Part shown: positions 1 to 9,900 of the stretch, piece after piece
Numbering within the stretch: position 1 is the stretch's first letter
How the letters are laid out: each line of letters opens with the position of its first letter
Assembly: GCA_004151065.3 (NCBI GenBank)
Contig: NWUY0300013436.1
Coordinates: 1 to 20,195 of the forward strand
Origin: Larix sibirica
Lineage: Eukaryota > Streptophyta > Pinopsida > Pinales > Pinaceae
DNA length: 20,195 nucleotides
Direction: 5' to 3'
Program-made: the position numbers and the translations under genes
Notes under the pieces: generated by a model
Database searches by the model: none
What the model saw: only the letters and a program-made list of their open reading frames with translations
What the model was told of the DNA's origin: nothing

Positions 1-1239
1 AAAGTTAGGGGTTTCAAACCAAGTGTGGCTTCATATTTTCTTCCATATTGATGAATGTGTTTTTCTGGAAACTGTATAAATAATTTCTGCTGCGAATAAG
101 GACCTTATGTAGGCTGCCTAGGAAGAATATTCATCAAGGTAATCAGTTGGTCTTTTTGCTGTTCTTGTTTCCAGATTTATAGCATTGTGTCATATCAGTT
201 AAGTAAAGGGTTCCATGTGTATTTATATCATGGAATAAGACCACACTTTATTTTGTCAAGCATGTCCATAAATGGAGTACCCCCTAAAGCACCTATGTAA
301 CTCTTGTTTCCCACAAATATCATATTTCACTCATAGGTGAAAGTTGTATGTTGTAACAACACTTCTTACCATCCCCCACCCATCCATTTTCAGCCCCCTT
401 GACTGTTTTGATGACTCCATTTGCCCAATTTTGATAGGCACTGCTTTTGGTCCTTCTTTTCCTTTATATTTTTTGCTACAACCATATGTTTTGCTAGAGC
501 TATCTGTCTACTTCACCTTGAGCTTCCATTGCTAGCTTTTGTAATCCTATCTTAGGGATACATCCTTGTGCTGGAGGAGAGCTGGCCTTAAGTGAGTAGA
601 GGGTAGTGTAGTGACATTGGCTCCCCTCTTGGGTTGCCCAATGTCTTGCGCCGCTTTTGGACTTTCTAGCTTAAGTGGAAACTATATCAGTAACACTTTG
701 CATTTCACATGTTTGACTAAAGTCTGGCAACTGAATAACACATGTAGGAATGTTTTCCAGATTAGTGTTACAGAAGTAAGTCTGGACTCTGAACTAGCTA
801 GATATCAGACATTTCAATACCATCCAGAATTTTATCAATAAGAGCAGTATTTAAGGCGTTCTCATTGGTTTGGGGATATCAAGAACTTCAGATATTTTCC
901 CTGGAGAAAGCCCAATGTTGTTGTGGTCATGCTTTATTTCTCTACTTGTTAAGTTGTTTTTTATATGCTATTTATGATGATTTTCAGAAATCATCTGTAG
1001 CTACTATTTTAAGTCACTAACTTGATTTCTATAATAATGAATCTATCTTAATTGCTTGACTTGTTTTGGTGTTGTTTCTGAAAATGCCAATGTCATGCTG
1101 TGTGCATTGAAATTTACTATTTTATTTAATAATCGACAGAAATATAGTTTATATGCATAGATGATTATTGAGACTCCCTTGGTTCAAGGTGCCCATTGGT
1201 GTGCATGTATATGTTAAGATTAGCATTCATTTGGTGCAG
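1..1239. other. No supported gene
   Basis: This is AT-rich DNA with scattered splice-like signals (for example a donor near 138 and acceptors near 174 and 760). Short open frames occur, but none has a recognisable product. It may be intronic to whatever the exons at 1240-1491 belong to. Confidence 0.5.
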
Positions 1240-1491
1240 GCAGAGAATGAAGCCGTAGGTAAGGAGCTTCAAAAAGAAATAGAGGCTGCAGGTGAAGTCT
1301 CTTATTCCTCATGCTACAAGTTTCCCGTTGTGGTTGTTGTTTTCCTACAACGCTGTGGAGGTTTCTGTACTAATTCTATATTCTGAAATGAAAATGATTG
1401 TCATTGTTTTCCAGAGTTGGAGTTTAAGCAGAGACAGGAGCTTTTTGACATGATAGCAGACAACTGCTTAAATATGAAGCCACCTAACTAA
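1240..1491 (+). pseudogene. Two phase-compatible exons of an unidentified coiled-coil protein
   Basis: Exon 1240-1291 follows an acceptor (tttggtgcag) and ends at a donor (gcag|gtgaag). It encodes a charged stretch beginning AENEAVGKELQKEIEAA. The next acceptor (ttttccag, ending at 1414) opens an exon whose first two bases complete the split codon as Glu. That exon reads ELEFKQRQELFDMIADNC and on to TAA at 1489-1491. The phase match across the 123-nt intron supports real exons. The heptad-like Glu/Lys/Leu spacing suggests a coiled coil. Beyond the stop, another frame reads on in a protein-like way to about 1630 (for example SIGSLPLSQIKFQHFT), so the stop may mark a frameshift. I do not recognise the family. 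It may be a decayed gene or the 3' part of a gene starting left of the window. Confidence 0.4.
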
Positions 1492-1598
1492 CAATAAGCC
1501 AGAATTAGGGCATCCTGATCTTTTAAAGGGTTATAGTATTGGTAGCCTACCACTTTCACAGATCAAGTTCCAACATTTTACTTAACTGGAGGATGTTG

Positions 1599-2090
1599 TG
1601 ACTCATGAGCTTCTGAAACGGATTACCAGACAAAAATTTATGATCCTTATTTACATTGGATGCTGTAGTTGAAAAGAAGCGATAATGAATTTGCACATAT
1701 GCACAGCTTTTACGATGCTGCAAGTAATTAGGTTATGTTAAAAAGTCTAGATATGAAATATATGTACATCAGTCGAACTTTAGAACACAAACTGTTTTTC
1801 TTTCTATTGTGTCTAGAGAAGAAGTTTTTTGATGACCTTGATATGACTCATGAGCTTCTGAAACGAATAATATGACTCATGAGCTTCTGAAACGAATAAC
1901 AGACAAAAAAATGTGACATTTATTTTCATTGGATGCTGTAGTTGAAAATAAGTGATAATGAGTTGTGCATATGCACACCTTTTACAATGCTGCAAATAAT
2001 TAGATGAAGTTAAAAAAATCTTGATATAAAACGTATGTACATAAATCAATATTTAGAACACAAATTGTTCATCTTTCTTTTGTGTCTAGA
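1599..2090 (+). repeat. Diverged ~273-bp-offset duplication including a coding-like segment
   Basis: 1599-1817 and 1873-2090 are related copies. Each runs from actcatgagcttctgaaac to tgtgtctaga. At the start of copy 2 a perfect 29-bp tandem duplication (1841-1869, 1870-1898) repeats that motif again. The shared start reads THELLKRI in one frame in both copies. Just before it, 1829-1843 reads DDLDM. A related segment after another tctag near 3095-3155 reads FDSLDINHGLVRLVGE before a gtatgc donor. This suggests duplicated exon pieces. Confidence 0.65.
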
Positions 2091-2279
2091 CTAGGGTTAC
2101 CAATATTGAATATTGTAAATATCGCGTGATTTTCAAAGAAACAATATTATTGCTCCAAAAGAATTGCAATTTATTCTTATCGGCGATATTACCGTGGGTC
2201 GATGGAAACAATCACCCCCTGTCTGCACCAATTACAATTTAAGACCCGATTTTTAGCTTCTTTCCCCTCGTTTTGAAAA

Positions 2280-2627
2280 ACAGAGCTAGGCAATTGACAG
2301 CTGAGGAGTTTGTCACTTTCATTGAGCCAACGAGGGGGAATTTAGTTTTTCATCGCCATTAGTCAAGCTATTGTGGAGTGGGATCAACTCTGGTCCACCA
2401 TGTCCATATTCCCAGGTATGTATGCTTGTATTTTCTTTTGTTTGAGATTTAATATAGGGTTTGCAAGATCCATTATATTTGCTTTTCCATCAATCAGCAC
2501 AGAAGAATGCTCTAAATCAAAATCAACACAAAAGAATGCTTTGCACATCACAGCCCCAGCGCCTGCTGCTTCCAAAGGAAGAACGGTAACCTTTGCTTCT
2601 GAAAGGAATAGAGGGAATCGATGATTC
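2280..2627 (+). pseudogene. Coding-like patches, unidentified
   Basis: One frame reads LTAEEFVTFIEPTRGNLVFH (about 2295-2353) and then meets TAG. A second frame reads AIVEWDQLWSTMSIFP up to a good donor (cccag|gtatgt, near 2416). After an acceptor (atcaatcag), the stretch to TGA at 2622-2624 reads ALHITAPAPAASKGRTVTFA near its middle. The change of frame and the stop suggest a decayed exon. No family is recognised, and chance open frames cannot be excluded. Confidence 0.2.
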
Positions 2628-2718
2628 CTTAGTGTATTTATCACTTTAGAATCTAGATGACTCATGATGATGAACCATAAGATTATATTTATTGAGATAC
2701 ATTTATTATTATTTTGAC

Positions 2719-2960
2719 GTGATTTGTATCAGCCTGCCTTTGAATTAAGTGGTGATGTATCACTTGACATTTTATACATCAGTTGTATTTCATATTTATG
2801 TGGTAATGTGGTTATTTGTGATGTGATTTGCATCAGCCTGTCAGGACTTAAGAGTCAGGATAGATATCAGAATTCAGTGAAGATAGATGATCTGTGTATT
2901 AATTGATATCTTATAGATCAGTTTTTTCTTTGCACATTTATGTGGCAATGTGCTTATTTG
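2719..2960. repeat. Degenerate tandem duplication
   Basis: gtgatttgtatcagcctg (2719) recurs as gtgatttgcatcagcctg (2823). A catatttatgtggtaatgtg-type segment (about 2791) recurs near 2933. The copies have drifted and differ by an insertion of about 38 bp. Confidence 0.5.
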
Positions 2961-3169
2961 ATGTTGTTGCATTAAATGTTTTAAACATGATTTTTGTATT
3001 TTTTTTAAGATTATCGAGATTTTCCGATATTGTTGATAAGTCATATTCTGAACCCTTAGTGATATATTTGCCAACGACATATTGGTAATTGGTCTAGACA
3101 ACAAGTTTTTGATAGCCTTGATATCAATCATGGACTTGTGCGGTTGGTTGGTGAGGTATGCCACTATTA

Positions 3170-5266
3170 GTCATGATGAATGTAGGAATCCCATCAATGT
3201 GTCAGGGTAGGGTAATTTTATTTGGACGAGAGAGTTAAAAATCATGACCTATTGTGAGGATTCAATTTATTTTCCCATGGTCAAGAGTGGCATAAGACAC
3301 TGAAAAGTAAGAACCCGTATTGATTAGTATGTTTAATTTTGCAATAAATTTATGCTTACATGCCTATTAACATAGAATGACAAAATAAGAAAACAACATT
3401 TTCAAATCCGAGACACGAGCGACTAAAGAAAATAGTCCAAACTTATACTATATGCACTTTCGAGGGAGAATATTCTGAACTACGACTAAATGATACTTTT
3501 AACTACCACTGGGAGATTGTTGTGTGTTGGAACTTTGTCTTCAACAATATGGTTCTTTTGTAATTGCGTTGAAGGTGTTAAGTAATAATACATTGCGTTT
3601 TTATAAGGATGTGCATCCCCATGTTGATCTTTACCTATTGTGGTTATGGAAAACTTGAGTTTTTGCAAATTGTTTTGGGCTCTATGTGGTTTTTTATCCA
3701 TTTGTATGTCCAAGGAGCCTTGTGAGCTCATATGGCATGAGGGTGGCAGGCCTATAAGATTCATCCCATGTGAATCTAAAGGGTTCTTTTGGTATAGGGA
3801 TAGTTGAATACTTGTATTAAGTAATTAGGTTTAGTCTTTCATAATATAATTTTTTTTCATAGTTGACACCTATGTTGAATCGAGAGTTGTTCCCTCGAGA
3901 AAATCTTTCATACTTGTTTTGGCATTTTGGGGACCTAAGAATGTCTAGGGATGTTTCAAATTCAATGGGGATGTCATTAGATAATTAGAGATGTTGGGGT
4001 CATTCCTAACCTGTACTTGCGGTTTATGGAATGTTTAGGGTATAACATGACTATTCCTTGAAAAAACCGAGGATGCTTAATAGTCCCTTAGCCCACCCCA
4101 TGTTTTCAACATTAAATAAAATTAAAAGCCTAAAAATGAGTGCTAAAGCACCTCCTACCTAATTGTATTATCTACCTGCGCTCCTCTAAACCCTAACCCT
4201 ATTGTTGTTGGATTCACCTCACCTTGTTGAGATCTCTTATCCTTGCACTGAAGCACTCACTCACCACACTTCAACACTCACAACACCAGAACTGGTGTTT
4301 TGAGATGGTGGTTTGAACTCTAGATGCCAAACATAGAATGCCCAATGCCCAATATTCATGCTTCGCCCATGATGCTTGACAATCAATACCCCTATTTTAC
4401 TCGACGATTCTCAATACCGATGGTGGATATGACAGTTTATGCCGTAATATAACATAATATATAGTTTAGGTTCATTAAATACCCACTTTGTTCTCTATAG
4501 GTGTGGTTAATATGCTATGACTTATAATCGAATAATAATAATCTATTTTTAAGGTCACATCCTAGCTAGACACCAAATTGGTGTATAAGACTCCCTTATT
4601 TGTTGGACAAGGGACCCCTTTGTACAATGATTTGACTACTAAAATCTGTGAAGTTTACATATTCTACTCCTTTGGATTTGAACCTATAACCTTTTTAAAA
4701 AGAAACACACAAAGACATATATAACTATAACATTAATTATGATATACTTTATAGTTCTATATTACTTAAGTTATGAAGTATAATATATTATATAATTTAC
4801 ATATAAAAATTTGTTATAATAATAATAATTATTATTATCGTTAACGTTTCCAAACCGTCATCCCTTCCTTGGATGTTGAAACTAGTGTAACATTACTCGG
4901 AGCCTTTCAATTTTTTCAATAATATATTTTATATATAATGTTTCTAAGATGATTCCTTGTATTACTACATTTTAATCACAACGATTATCTGATCATTTAT
5001 TTTTGACATAATATTGAGAATTCCATATTGGAAAATTCCTCCTTTGGGAAGTTTGCGCGCTCTCCATGTATATATATATATAAGTCAACCCGCCATCCCA
5101 TGAAACTCTTGGGATTTACTTTATCCATCTCGGACACTCCTCCCTCCTCCATGTCATCTTCCCATCCTCGAAATCAATGCAGCATGGATTAGCACATCAC
5201 TTAAGGTTTTTATTTATTTATTCTATAAAGTAATTTATATTTATATAGAATAATTTTAAGATCAAA
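3170..5266. other. Non-coding stretch with a possible LTR start
   Basis: No coding sequence is supported. At 3508-3519 the purine-rich tgggagatt followed by tgttg resembles the polypurine tract and LTR start of plant Ty1-copia elements. No pol sequence lies upstream to confirm it. A short telomere-like telobox (aaaccctaaccct) lies at 4188-4200. A 20-bp AT palindrome made of AAT units lies at 4819-4838, and a (TA)7 tract at 5069-5082. Confidence 0.35.
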
Positions 5267-5488
5267 GCTGGTCTGGTTACATATTAAATACAATGTTTAT
5301 TAAGTAGTTTACATAAGGAGTAGTCTTAATTGCAATGTTTATTAAGTATTTCACAGGATGAGCAGTCTAATGTTCACAACGCTGGTCTGGTTACATATTA
5401 AATACAATGTTTATTAAGTAGTTTACATAAGGAGTATTCTTAATTGCAATGTTTATTAAGTATTTCACAGGATGAGCAGTCTAATGTT
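5267..5488. repeat. Near-perfect 114-bp tandem duplication
   Basis: Copies at 5267-5380 and 5381-5488 differ at one base over 108 bp (gagtagtct versus gagtattct). Each copy carries caatgtttattaagta twice, so an older duplication is nested inside. The near identity implies a recent event or an assembly duplication. Confidence 0.95.
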
Positions 5489-6044
5489 TAAAAGTGAGTA
5501 GTCTAAAGAATGAGATGATTTGGATGTTCTTTCTAGTTTGTTTTTTTATTATTTTTCTTAAAATTTATTTGGAATTGTCAGAATCATAAATATAAGGTGT
5601 TGAGATTGCACAGTTGAGGTAGAATATGAGTTTTTGAGGATGTTAAATCCAATTCTGCAATCAAAAATGGATTTTGAACAATGAAAAGTTATAATTTAAC
5701 CAAGAATCAGATTACCAAATTTCGTTAACAATGATTGATAAAGTTAAAATGGTCAGATCTTTAAACAATGTTGTTCACATAATATTGAAAATTCCTCCTT
5801 GAGAACTTTTTTTTTACCTTAGAAAGTCTTCTCAATATGTATTTTATTGGTATCTGAACAATTCAACACATTCACTTTTCCAAAGTTTGGAAATGTTCAA
5901 CTTTTTGATGTCCAACTCTTGGCCATTTTTGCCTTGCTCAGGAACTTCACCCTGGGGATCCTATTTTTCTTTCGGCTAAATAGATTTCCTAATGTGCAAT
6001 TTATCAATGTACAACGTTTAATCTCTGGTATGTTGATTGTTTTC
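5489..6044. other. No supported gene
   Basis: AT-rich sequence. From about 5860 it begins to resemble the degenerate satellite seen further right (tttttgcct...aggaacttcac). A small open frame here has no recognisable product. Confidence 0.4.
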
Positions 6045-6156
6045 CTTGGGTTAATTTCCAATTGGCCTGTTTTTAATGTCAAACAATTAGCCATGAGCCT
6101 CTTGGGTTAATTTCCAATTGGCCTGTTTTTAATGTCAAACAATTAGCCATGAGCCT
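6045..6156. repeat. Perfect 56-bp tandem duplication
   Basis: 6045-6100 and 6101-6156 are identical over all 56 bases. The identity contrasts with the strongly diverged repeats around it and points to a very recent slip or an assembly artefact. Confidence 0.95.
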
Positions 6157-6235
6157 TTGTGTGGGGAAGTTCAAAAAACTTGTTTTTGCCCCCAAAAAGT
6201 TTCTCAGGATCCAAACACTTATCTAGTTTTTCCTT

Positions 6236-6655
6236 TGCTTGAGAAAGTTCATCTGGAACGTTATGGCCTTTCCCTTGAGATCAATTTCTTGATGTGTACC
6301 ATTTAGAGGCATATCATTGCTATTTTTAACTTTACCTAGGAAACTTTAGTTAGGAAATTTTAACTCTTTCCTTTAGATCAATTTCTTGGCATGCGCTTGT
6401 TGGTTCAACACTTTGAATATTTTTTTTTGGCTTTACTAGGAGTTTCACGTTAAATTCTTAAACTTTTCTCTCTTGTTCAATTTCTTTACATGCATTTTTT
6501 TGAGGTCTAACACATGGGAAATTTTTGGCTTTACTTGAGAGTTTAACCTCAAAGTTTTTTATCTTTTCCTGGGGATCATTTTTAATCATTTTTTGACGTG
6601 CACTTTCTTGAGGTTTAGCATACCAATTTTTGCCTTTACTTGCAGTGTATTTTTT
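6236..6655. repeat. Degenerate tandem array, ~98-bp period (left block)
   Basis: The anchor (ga)tcaatttctt(g)acatg recurs near 6281, 6378, 6477 and 6576, giving periods of 97-99 bp. Each unit then has a gcact...gaggt..aaca segment, a tttttggctttac segment and a ttaa..tttttcc segment. Units are well diverged. No coding frame is seen. Confidence 0.7.
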
Positions 6656-6876
6656 TGTTTGACCAGAACGGATAGGAGTTTTATTGGAAAAATCCCATAG
6701 GGTTTACAAACCAAAAATGGCTCTTTGCCTGAGATCCAAAATACTGTCTGTTTTTCAAAATACCAAAACTTCAGAACTACATCTATCATGTCATGCCTAA
6801 AACAATTGTGGCTACAACTATACTTCCTAACATATTGTAGAAGCAAAAAATGACAAGAAAAACACATTAACTTTCA

Positions 6877-7233
6877 TCACTTCAGCTTCGGGGAACTTGA
6901 GTTGGTTTCAGGCACGTTTGCATTGTCCTTCTGCAGGAGTCTGGCCAACGCCAATTCCAAATGGAGAATTCGCTTATCCAACTCTTCATTCTTAGCCCTC
7001 TACATTTCAATTTCCATGCTCAGGATTGTTAGTTGGTACTGGGTGTCTCCTCTGCCCAATAGATGCGCTTGCTCTTCCGTTGCCTTCAACTGCTCTAAAC
7101 CCTGATCGAGAGAAAGAATGTTCAAATTGAGGACATGCAAATGACGCTTTAAACGTCTCTGGCTGGATTTGACCCATTTGAGGCCATGAGTGACACATCA
7201 TTCGTCTTCTTCACTCCAATCCTCGCTAGCCAT
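6877..7233 (-). pseudogene. Broken coiled-coil frame, unidentified
   Basis: On the minus strand an ATG at 7233-7231 opens a frame of exactly 119 codons ending in TGA at 6879-6877. It is interrupted by TGA at codon 12 (7200-7198) and TAG at codon 78 (7002-7000). The product starts MASEDWSEEDE. After the first stop it is rich in Leu, Lys, Glu and Gln with heptad spacing (for example LDQGLEQLKATEEQAHLLG and AKNEELDKRILHLELALARL), which predicts a coiled coil. The reading frame is kept across both stops, so point mutation rather than frameshift broke it; the TAG fits a C-to-T change of a Gln codon. It lies on the same strand as the RNase H remnant and may belong to the same element, though that is inferred. 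I do not recognise the family. Confidence 0.55.
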
Positions 7234-7863
7234 CTTAACCGGGTTCTGTTGGTTGTTCGGGCACCTATGTTTATGGGACCCACCTCCCGTCGCAAGATGA
7301 ATTTCCTAGGATGAGAGGCTTCCTCTGCAAAGTGTCCCCCTTCTCCTTTGCATTTGGATCCGGATAAAAATTACACGCGAAGCTGCAGGACCAACACGAA
7401 GATGAACGAGGGCGGATCTGCAGATGGATTGATATACAATTTTGCCACCTTTTTCCATGATTCGGTTGCGCTGTTGAGATGAGCGCAAAGTTAATATTGA
7501 CTGGTGTGAAGGACAAGTTCGGACTTGTCGTACTCGCCTTCCATTGAATTTCATGATGTTTTCTACATGCGCTTGGATTCCCCCTTGTTCATATTTAAAC
7601 CCCTAACCGCTTGACTCGTGTAAACCCGAAGCCATCCATCTGTCCTGACACTGAAACTTGCAGGACACGCTTGTCCGAGTTTGGAATGAGCCCAACCGTG
7701 GGGCGTCGGCCCTTTGTCCTTCTGCCTTTTCATGTGATCATGGGAGAAAATAACTCTGCCCTTGGTTTTGCTTCCACTTTGCCCTTCAATTGGACTTATC
7801 ATGGGATGACCTCCTCTTGATCATTAGAGTTAGGGAAAGTGAAGAGTTTCTTGCAGTAGATTT
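7234..7863 (-). other. Sequence between the RNase H remnant and the coiled-coil frame
   Basis: This stretch is richer in G+C than its surroundings, like the two pseudogenes that flank it. It contains overlapping open frames of up to 82 codons with no recognisable product. It is probably part of the same inserted element, but no domain can be named. Confidence 0.35.
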
Positions 7864-8166
7864 TTAGGCTAGATTAGCTATTCTATCCGCTTCCTTGTTG
7901 TTCTCTCGAAGGATGTGGAAAAACTGGATTTTTCTCATTAGCTTTACGATTTCTAAAATTCTCATATAATCTTTCGGGGGGGAGTTGAAAATGGTGGATT
8001 ATTTTGGCATTACTTAGGATGATTTCCTCAGAGATGCCTATCCGGGTTAGAATTTCCAGGCCTTGGAACAAGACAAGAGACTCTGCCGCATTGTTAGTAT
8101 TCCTTCATAGGCCCCATGTGAATTGCTCCTTTAGATTTTCATCAACATCAAACATAACCCCTCCCA
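7864..8166 (-). pseudogene. RNase H-like domain remnant of a retroelement
   Basis: Read on the minus strand, the frame gives GGVMFDVDENLKEQFTWGL, then a TGA (8107-8105), then RNTNNAAESLVLFQGLEIL and IGISEEIILSNAKIIHHFQL. The frame shifts near a six-base G run (7977-7982), and the other frame continues QFFHILRENNKEADRIANLA to TAA (7866-7864). This order (TNN.AE, GL, GI, D/NS.K, HI.RE.N..AD) matches the plant retroelement RNase H fold (RVT_3 type). The family's Asp in the 'gDSk' position is Asn here, which would disable catalysis; the Glu and the last Asp remain. The first catalytic Asp is not seen. It is therefore a dead fragment with one stop, one frameshift and one active-site change. LINE versus LTR origin is undecided, though the C-terminal pattern is closer to plant LINEs. 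Confidence 0.75.
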
Positions 8167-8204
8167 CCTGCTCTTGTTGCCCCACTTGTAGTGATTTTTT
8201 TTTT

Positions 8205-8395
8205 TTACTTTTCTCTCTTGTTCAATTTCTTGACATGCACTTCTCTAAGGTCTTAACATTTGGACAATTTTTGGCTTTATTTGGGGAGCTTTACCTTAAA
8301 TTTTTTATCTTTTCCCAGGGATCAATTTTTTGATGTGCACTTTATCAAGGTTCAACACAACCAACTTTTGCCTTTGCTAAAGGAACTTCACTGTT
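8205..8395. repeat. ~98-bp-period array, right block
   Basis: Anchors at 8222 and 8322 (100-bp spacing) match the left array. Unit-specific details (acttttctctcttgttcaat, then ttttttatcttttcc(c/t)) match the last two left units (about 6461-6646) in the same order. It is better explained as a copy of those units than as the next units of the array. Confidence 0.65.
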
Positions 8396-8785
8396 AAGCC
8401 CCATATATTGTGACATTACATTTCTATTATTATATTAGTATTGTCTTTATTGGTCGACTGGGACCTTAATTATAATTGTGCCCTTTGTATACTATATATA
8501 TACCAAGGATACCTATTTTTAGGATCCTCTCATCTTATTGTGTGGNTTGAAAGACAGCTAGGACCTTAATTGTAATTGTATGGTCTGTCCTTTGCACACA
8601 CACACACACACACACACACGAAGGAGACCTAGTTTTAGGGTCATCTCATTTTATTTTGTGCATTTGATATATTGTATAAGGAGGTTTCATTCTTAAAGAG
8701 GTTTCTTATTCATCTTTTTATCTTATTCTCAAGGCATTGGGTTACTCTTTTTAATATTTTTATGTTATTTCGGGAAATTGGTGCA
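8393..8785 (+). mobile_element. Probable 5' LTR of a retrotransposon
   Basis: A TG...CA-bounded stretch ends eight bases before a primer-binding-site-like sequence. It contains a TATA box (actatatatatac near 8494-8506). A degenerate internal duplication starts ggaccttaat (about 8461 and 8563). In the second copy the TATA-containing stretch is replaced by a (CA)12 tract (8595-8618). The left boundary is approximate, and no second LTR is found in the window. N at 8546. Confidence 0.5.
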
Positions 8786-8792
8786 TAACTTT

Positions 8793-8805
8793 TTGTATTA
8801 GAGCC
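8793..8805 (+). other. Decayed primer-binding site (initiator tRNA-Met type)
   Basis: ttgtattagagcc differs at two positions from TGGTATCAGAGCC, the common plant LTR-retrotransposon site complementary to the 3' end of initiator tRNA-Met. It is followed by the usual AT-rich leader. Confidence 0.6.
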
Positions 8806-9420
8806 AATTTCACTCTAATTATTTTAGGACATTTTAGACAACGGAAGCCTCATAAAACATAGTGAAATACATGTGGTGAGAATTTTAGGGCCTGGTTCAT
8901 TATATGCTAAGAGTTATAGTTTGTGGAAGTTAGGGTTTTCGACTAGTCCAAAAACTAGTTTCAAACAGATGTTCTGGGTAAAACTGTTATATCTAAAGTT
9001 TGAGAGATCTAAATTTGGTGCCACCTATTGTATCAGAAGGAAGACATACCATAGTGTTTGTGGTAAAAATTTCAGCATGAAAATTAGACACATGTCATGC
9101 TGTATGAGTTCACTCCTGAAAGGGACAAAACTAACAAGTTTTGAGAAAGTTACCATAACTCATCAAAATTGGGTCAAGCCTATGGCATTGCATTGAAGAC
9201 ATATCGGGCTACTACATGATGAAATTTCAGATTGAGAGGGGTCAAAATTTTATAGATAATCAAGAACAAAAAGTCGGTCAACAAGATAAATTACAAACCA
9301 AGAATTTTAAAGGCATCTTAACTTGAAACTCGTATAACTTTTGATTGGAATATTTGTTTTGGGTGATTCAAAAGGTGTGATAAAGATAAAATAGAGAAGA
9401 ACTCTAGTAAATATCACTTG
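8806..9420 (+). other. Leader of the LTR retrotransposon remnant
   Basis: This region lies between the primer-binding site and the gag-like frame. It contains a 107-codon open stretch (8873-9196, GTG start) with no recognisable product and unlike its neighbours in reading quality. I see no gene here. Confidence 0.4.
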
Positions 9421-9837
9421 GATCAAATGGAAAGAGGTGGAGTAAAAATTACTACGCTTGCTAAACCTCCCTAAAGCTCAACTATGACTCATGAAAAAAA
9501 TGAAGAAATGTATAACCAACTATCCAACTTGGAGGTCAAATTTAAGGAATTGAGTGATAAGTCTGTGGCATGTCTTTAATTGGTAAACACAAAAAAAAAT
9601 ATAGAATCCGAGTTGAAATTAAATATGTAAAAGATGGAAACCATGGATTAAAAGATGGGAATGATGGATCATAAGATGGAAAAGATGAAAGATGTTTTTG
9701 AAGATATGAAGGGGTAATTCCGAATGAGATAAGACAACTCTTTACCCCTAATTAACCTTCCCATGAAGAAGATAAGGAGAACAAAAGGATAGTGTTCTAG
9801 TTACATAGCTCATAAAAAAAACTAGCATAGATCCATC
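9421..9837 (+). pseudogene. Decayed gag-like frame
   Basis: A single frame reads through at least eight stops. It contains EKNEEMYNQLSNLEVKFKEL, then repeated Lys-Met-rich segments (KMGMMDHKMEKMKDVFEDMK). The charged coiled-coil character and position, about 630 bp after the primer-binding site, fit the N-terminal part of a plant retrotransposon gag. No zinc knuckle or pol sequence remains. The identification rests on position and composition. Confidence 0.4.
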
Positions 9838-9900
9838 TTAAACCCAAATCTATCAAGCACTCAGATAGATCAATTTTTTTGAGGTGTAATTTTTTTTCTT
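9828..9900 (+). repeat. Retroelement fragment, direct-orientation copy
   Basis: Starts catagatccatcttaaaccc and runs through aatctatcaagcac and tttttttgaggtgtaa to a T-run. A closely similar copy lies in inverted orientation at 17283-17362. It is continuous with the decayed gag-like frame upstream. Confidence 0.75.

Noticed and set aside
4188-4200. Telomere-like aaaccctaaccct
   Set aside because: Fewer than two full units; a common telobox-like motif and not an interstitial telomere tract.
4674-4684. Perfect B-box match GGTTCAAATCC on the minus strand
   Set aside because: No acceptable A box at the right distance upstream and no tail or target-site duplication, so it is not called a SINE or tRNA.
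8873-9196. 107-codon open frame on the + strand
   Set aside because: It begins at GTG, lies in the untranslated leader of a retroelement remnant and has no recognisable composition or motif.
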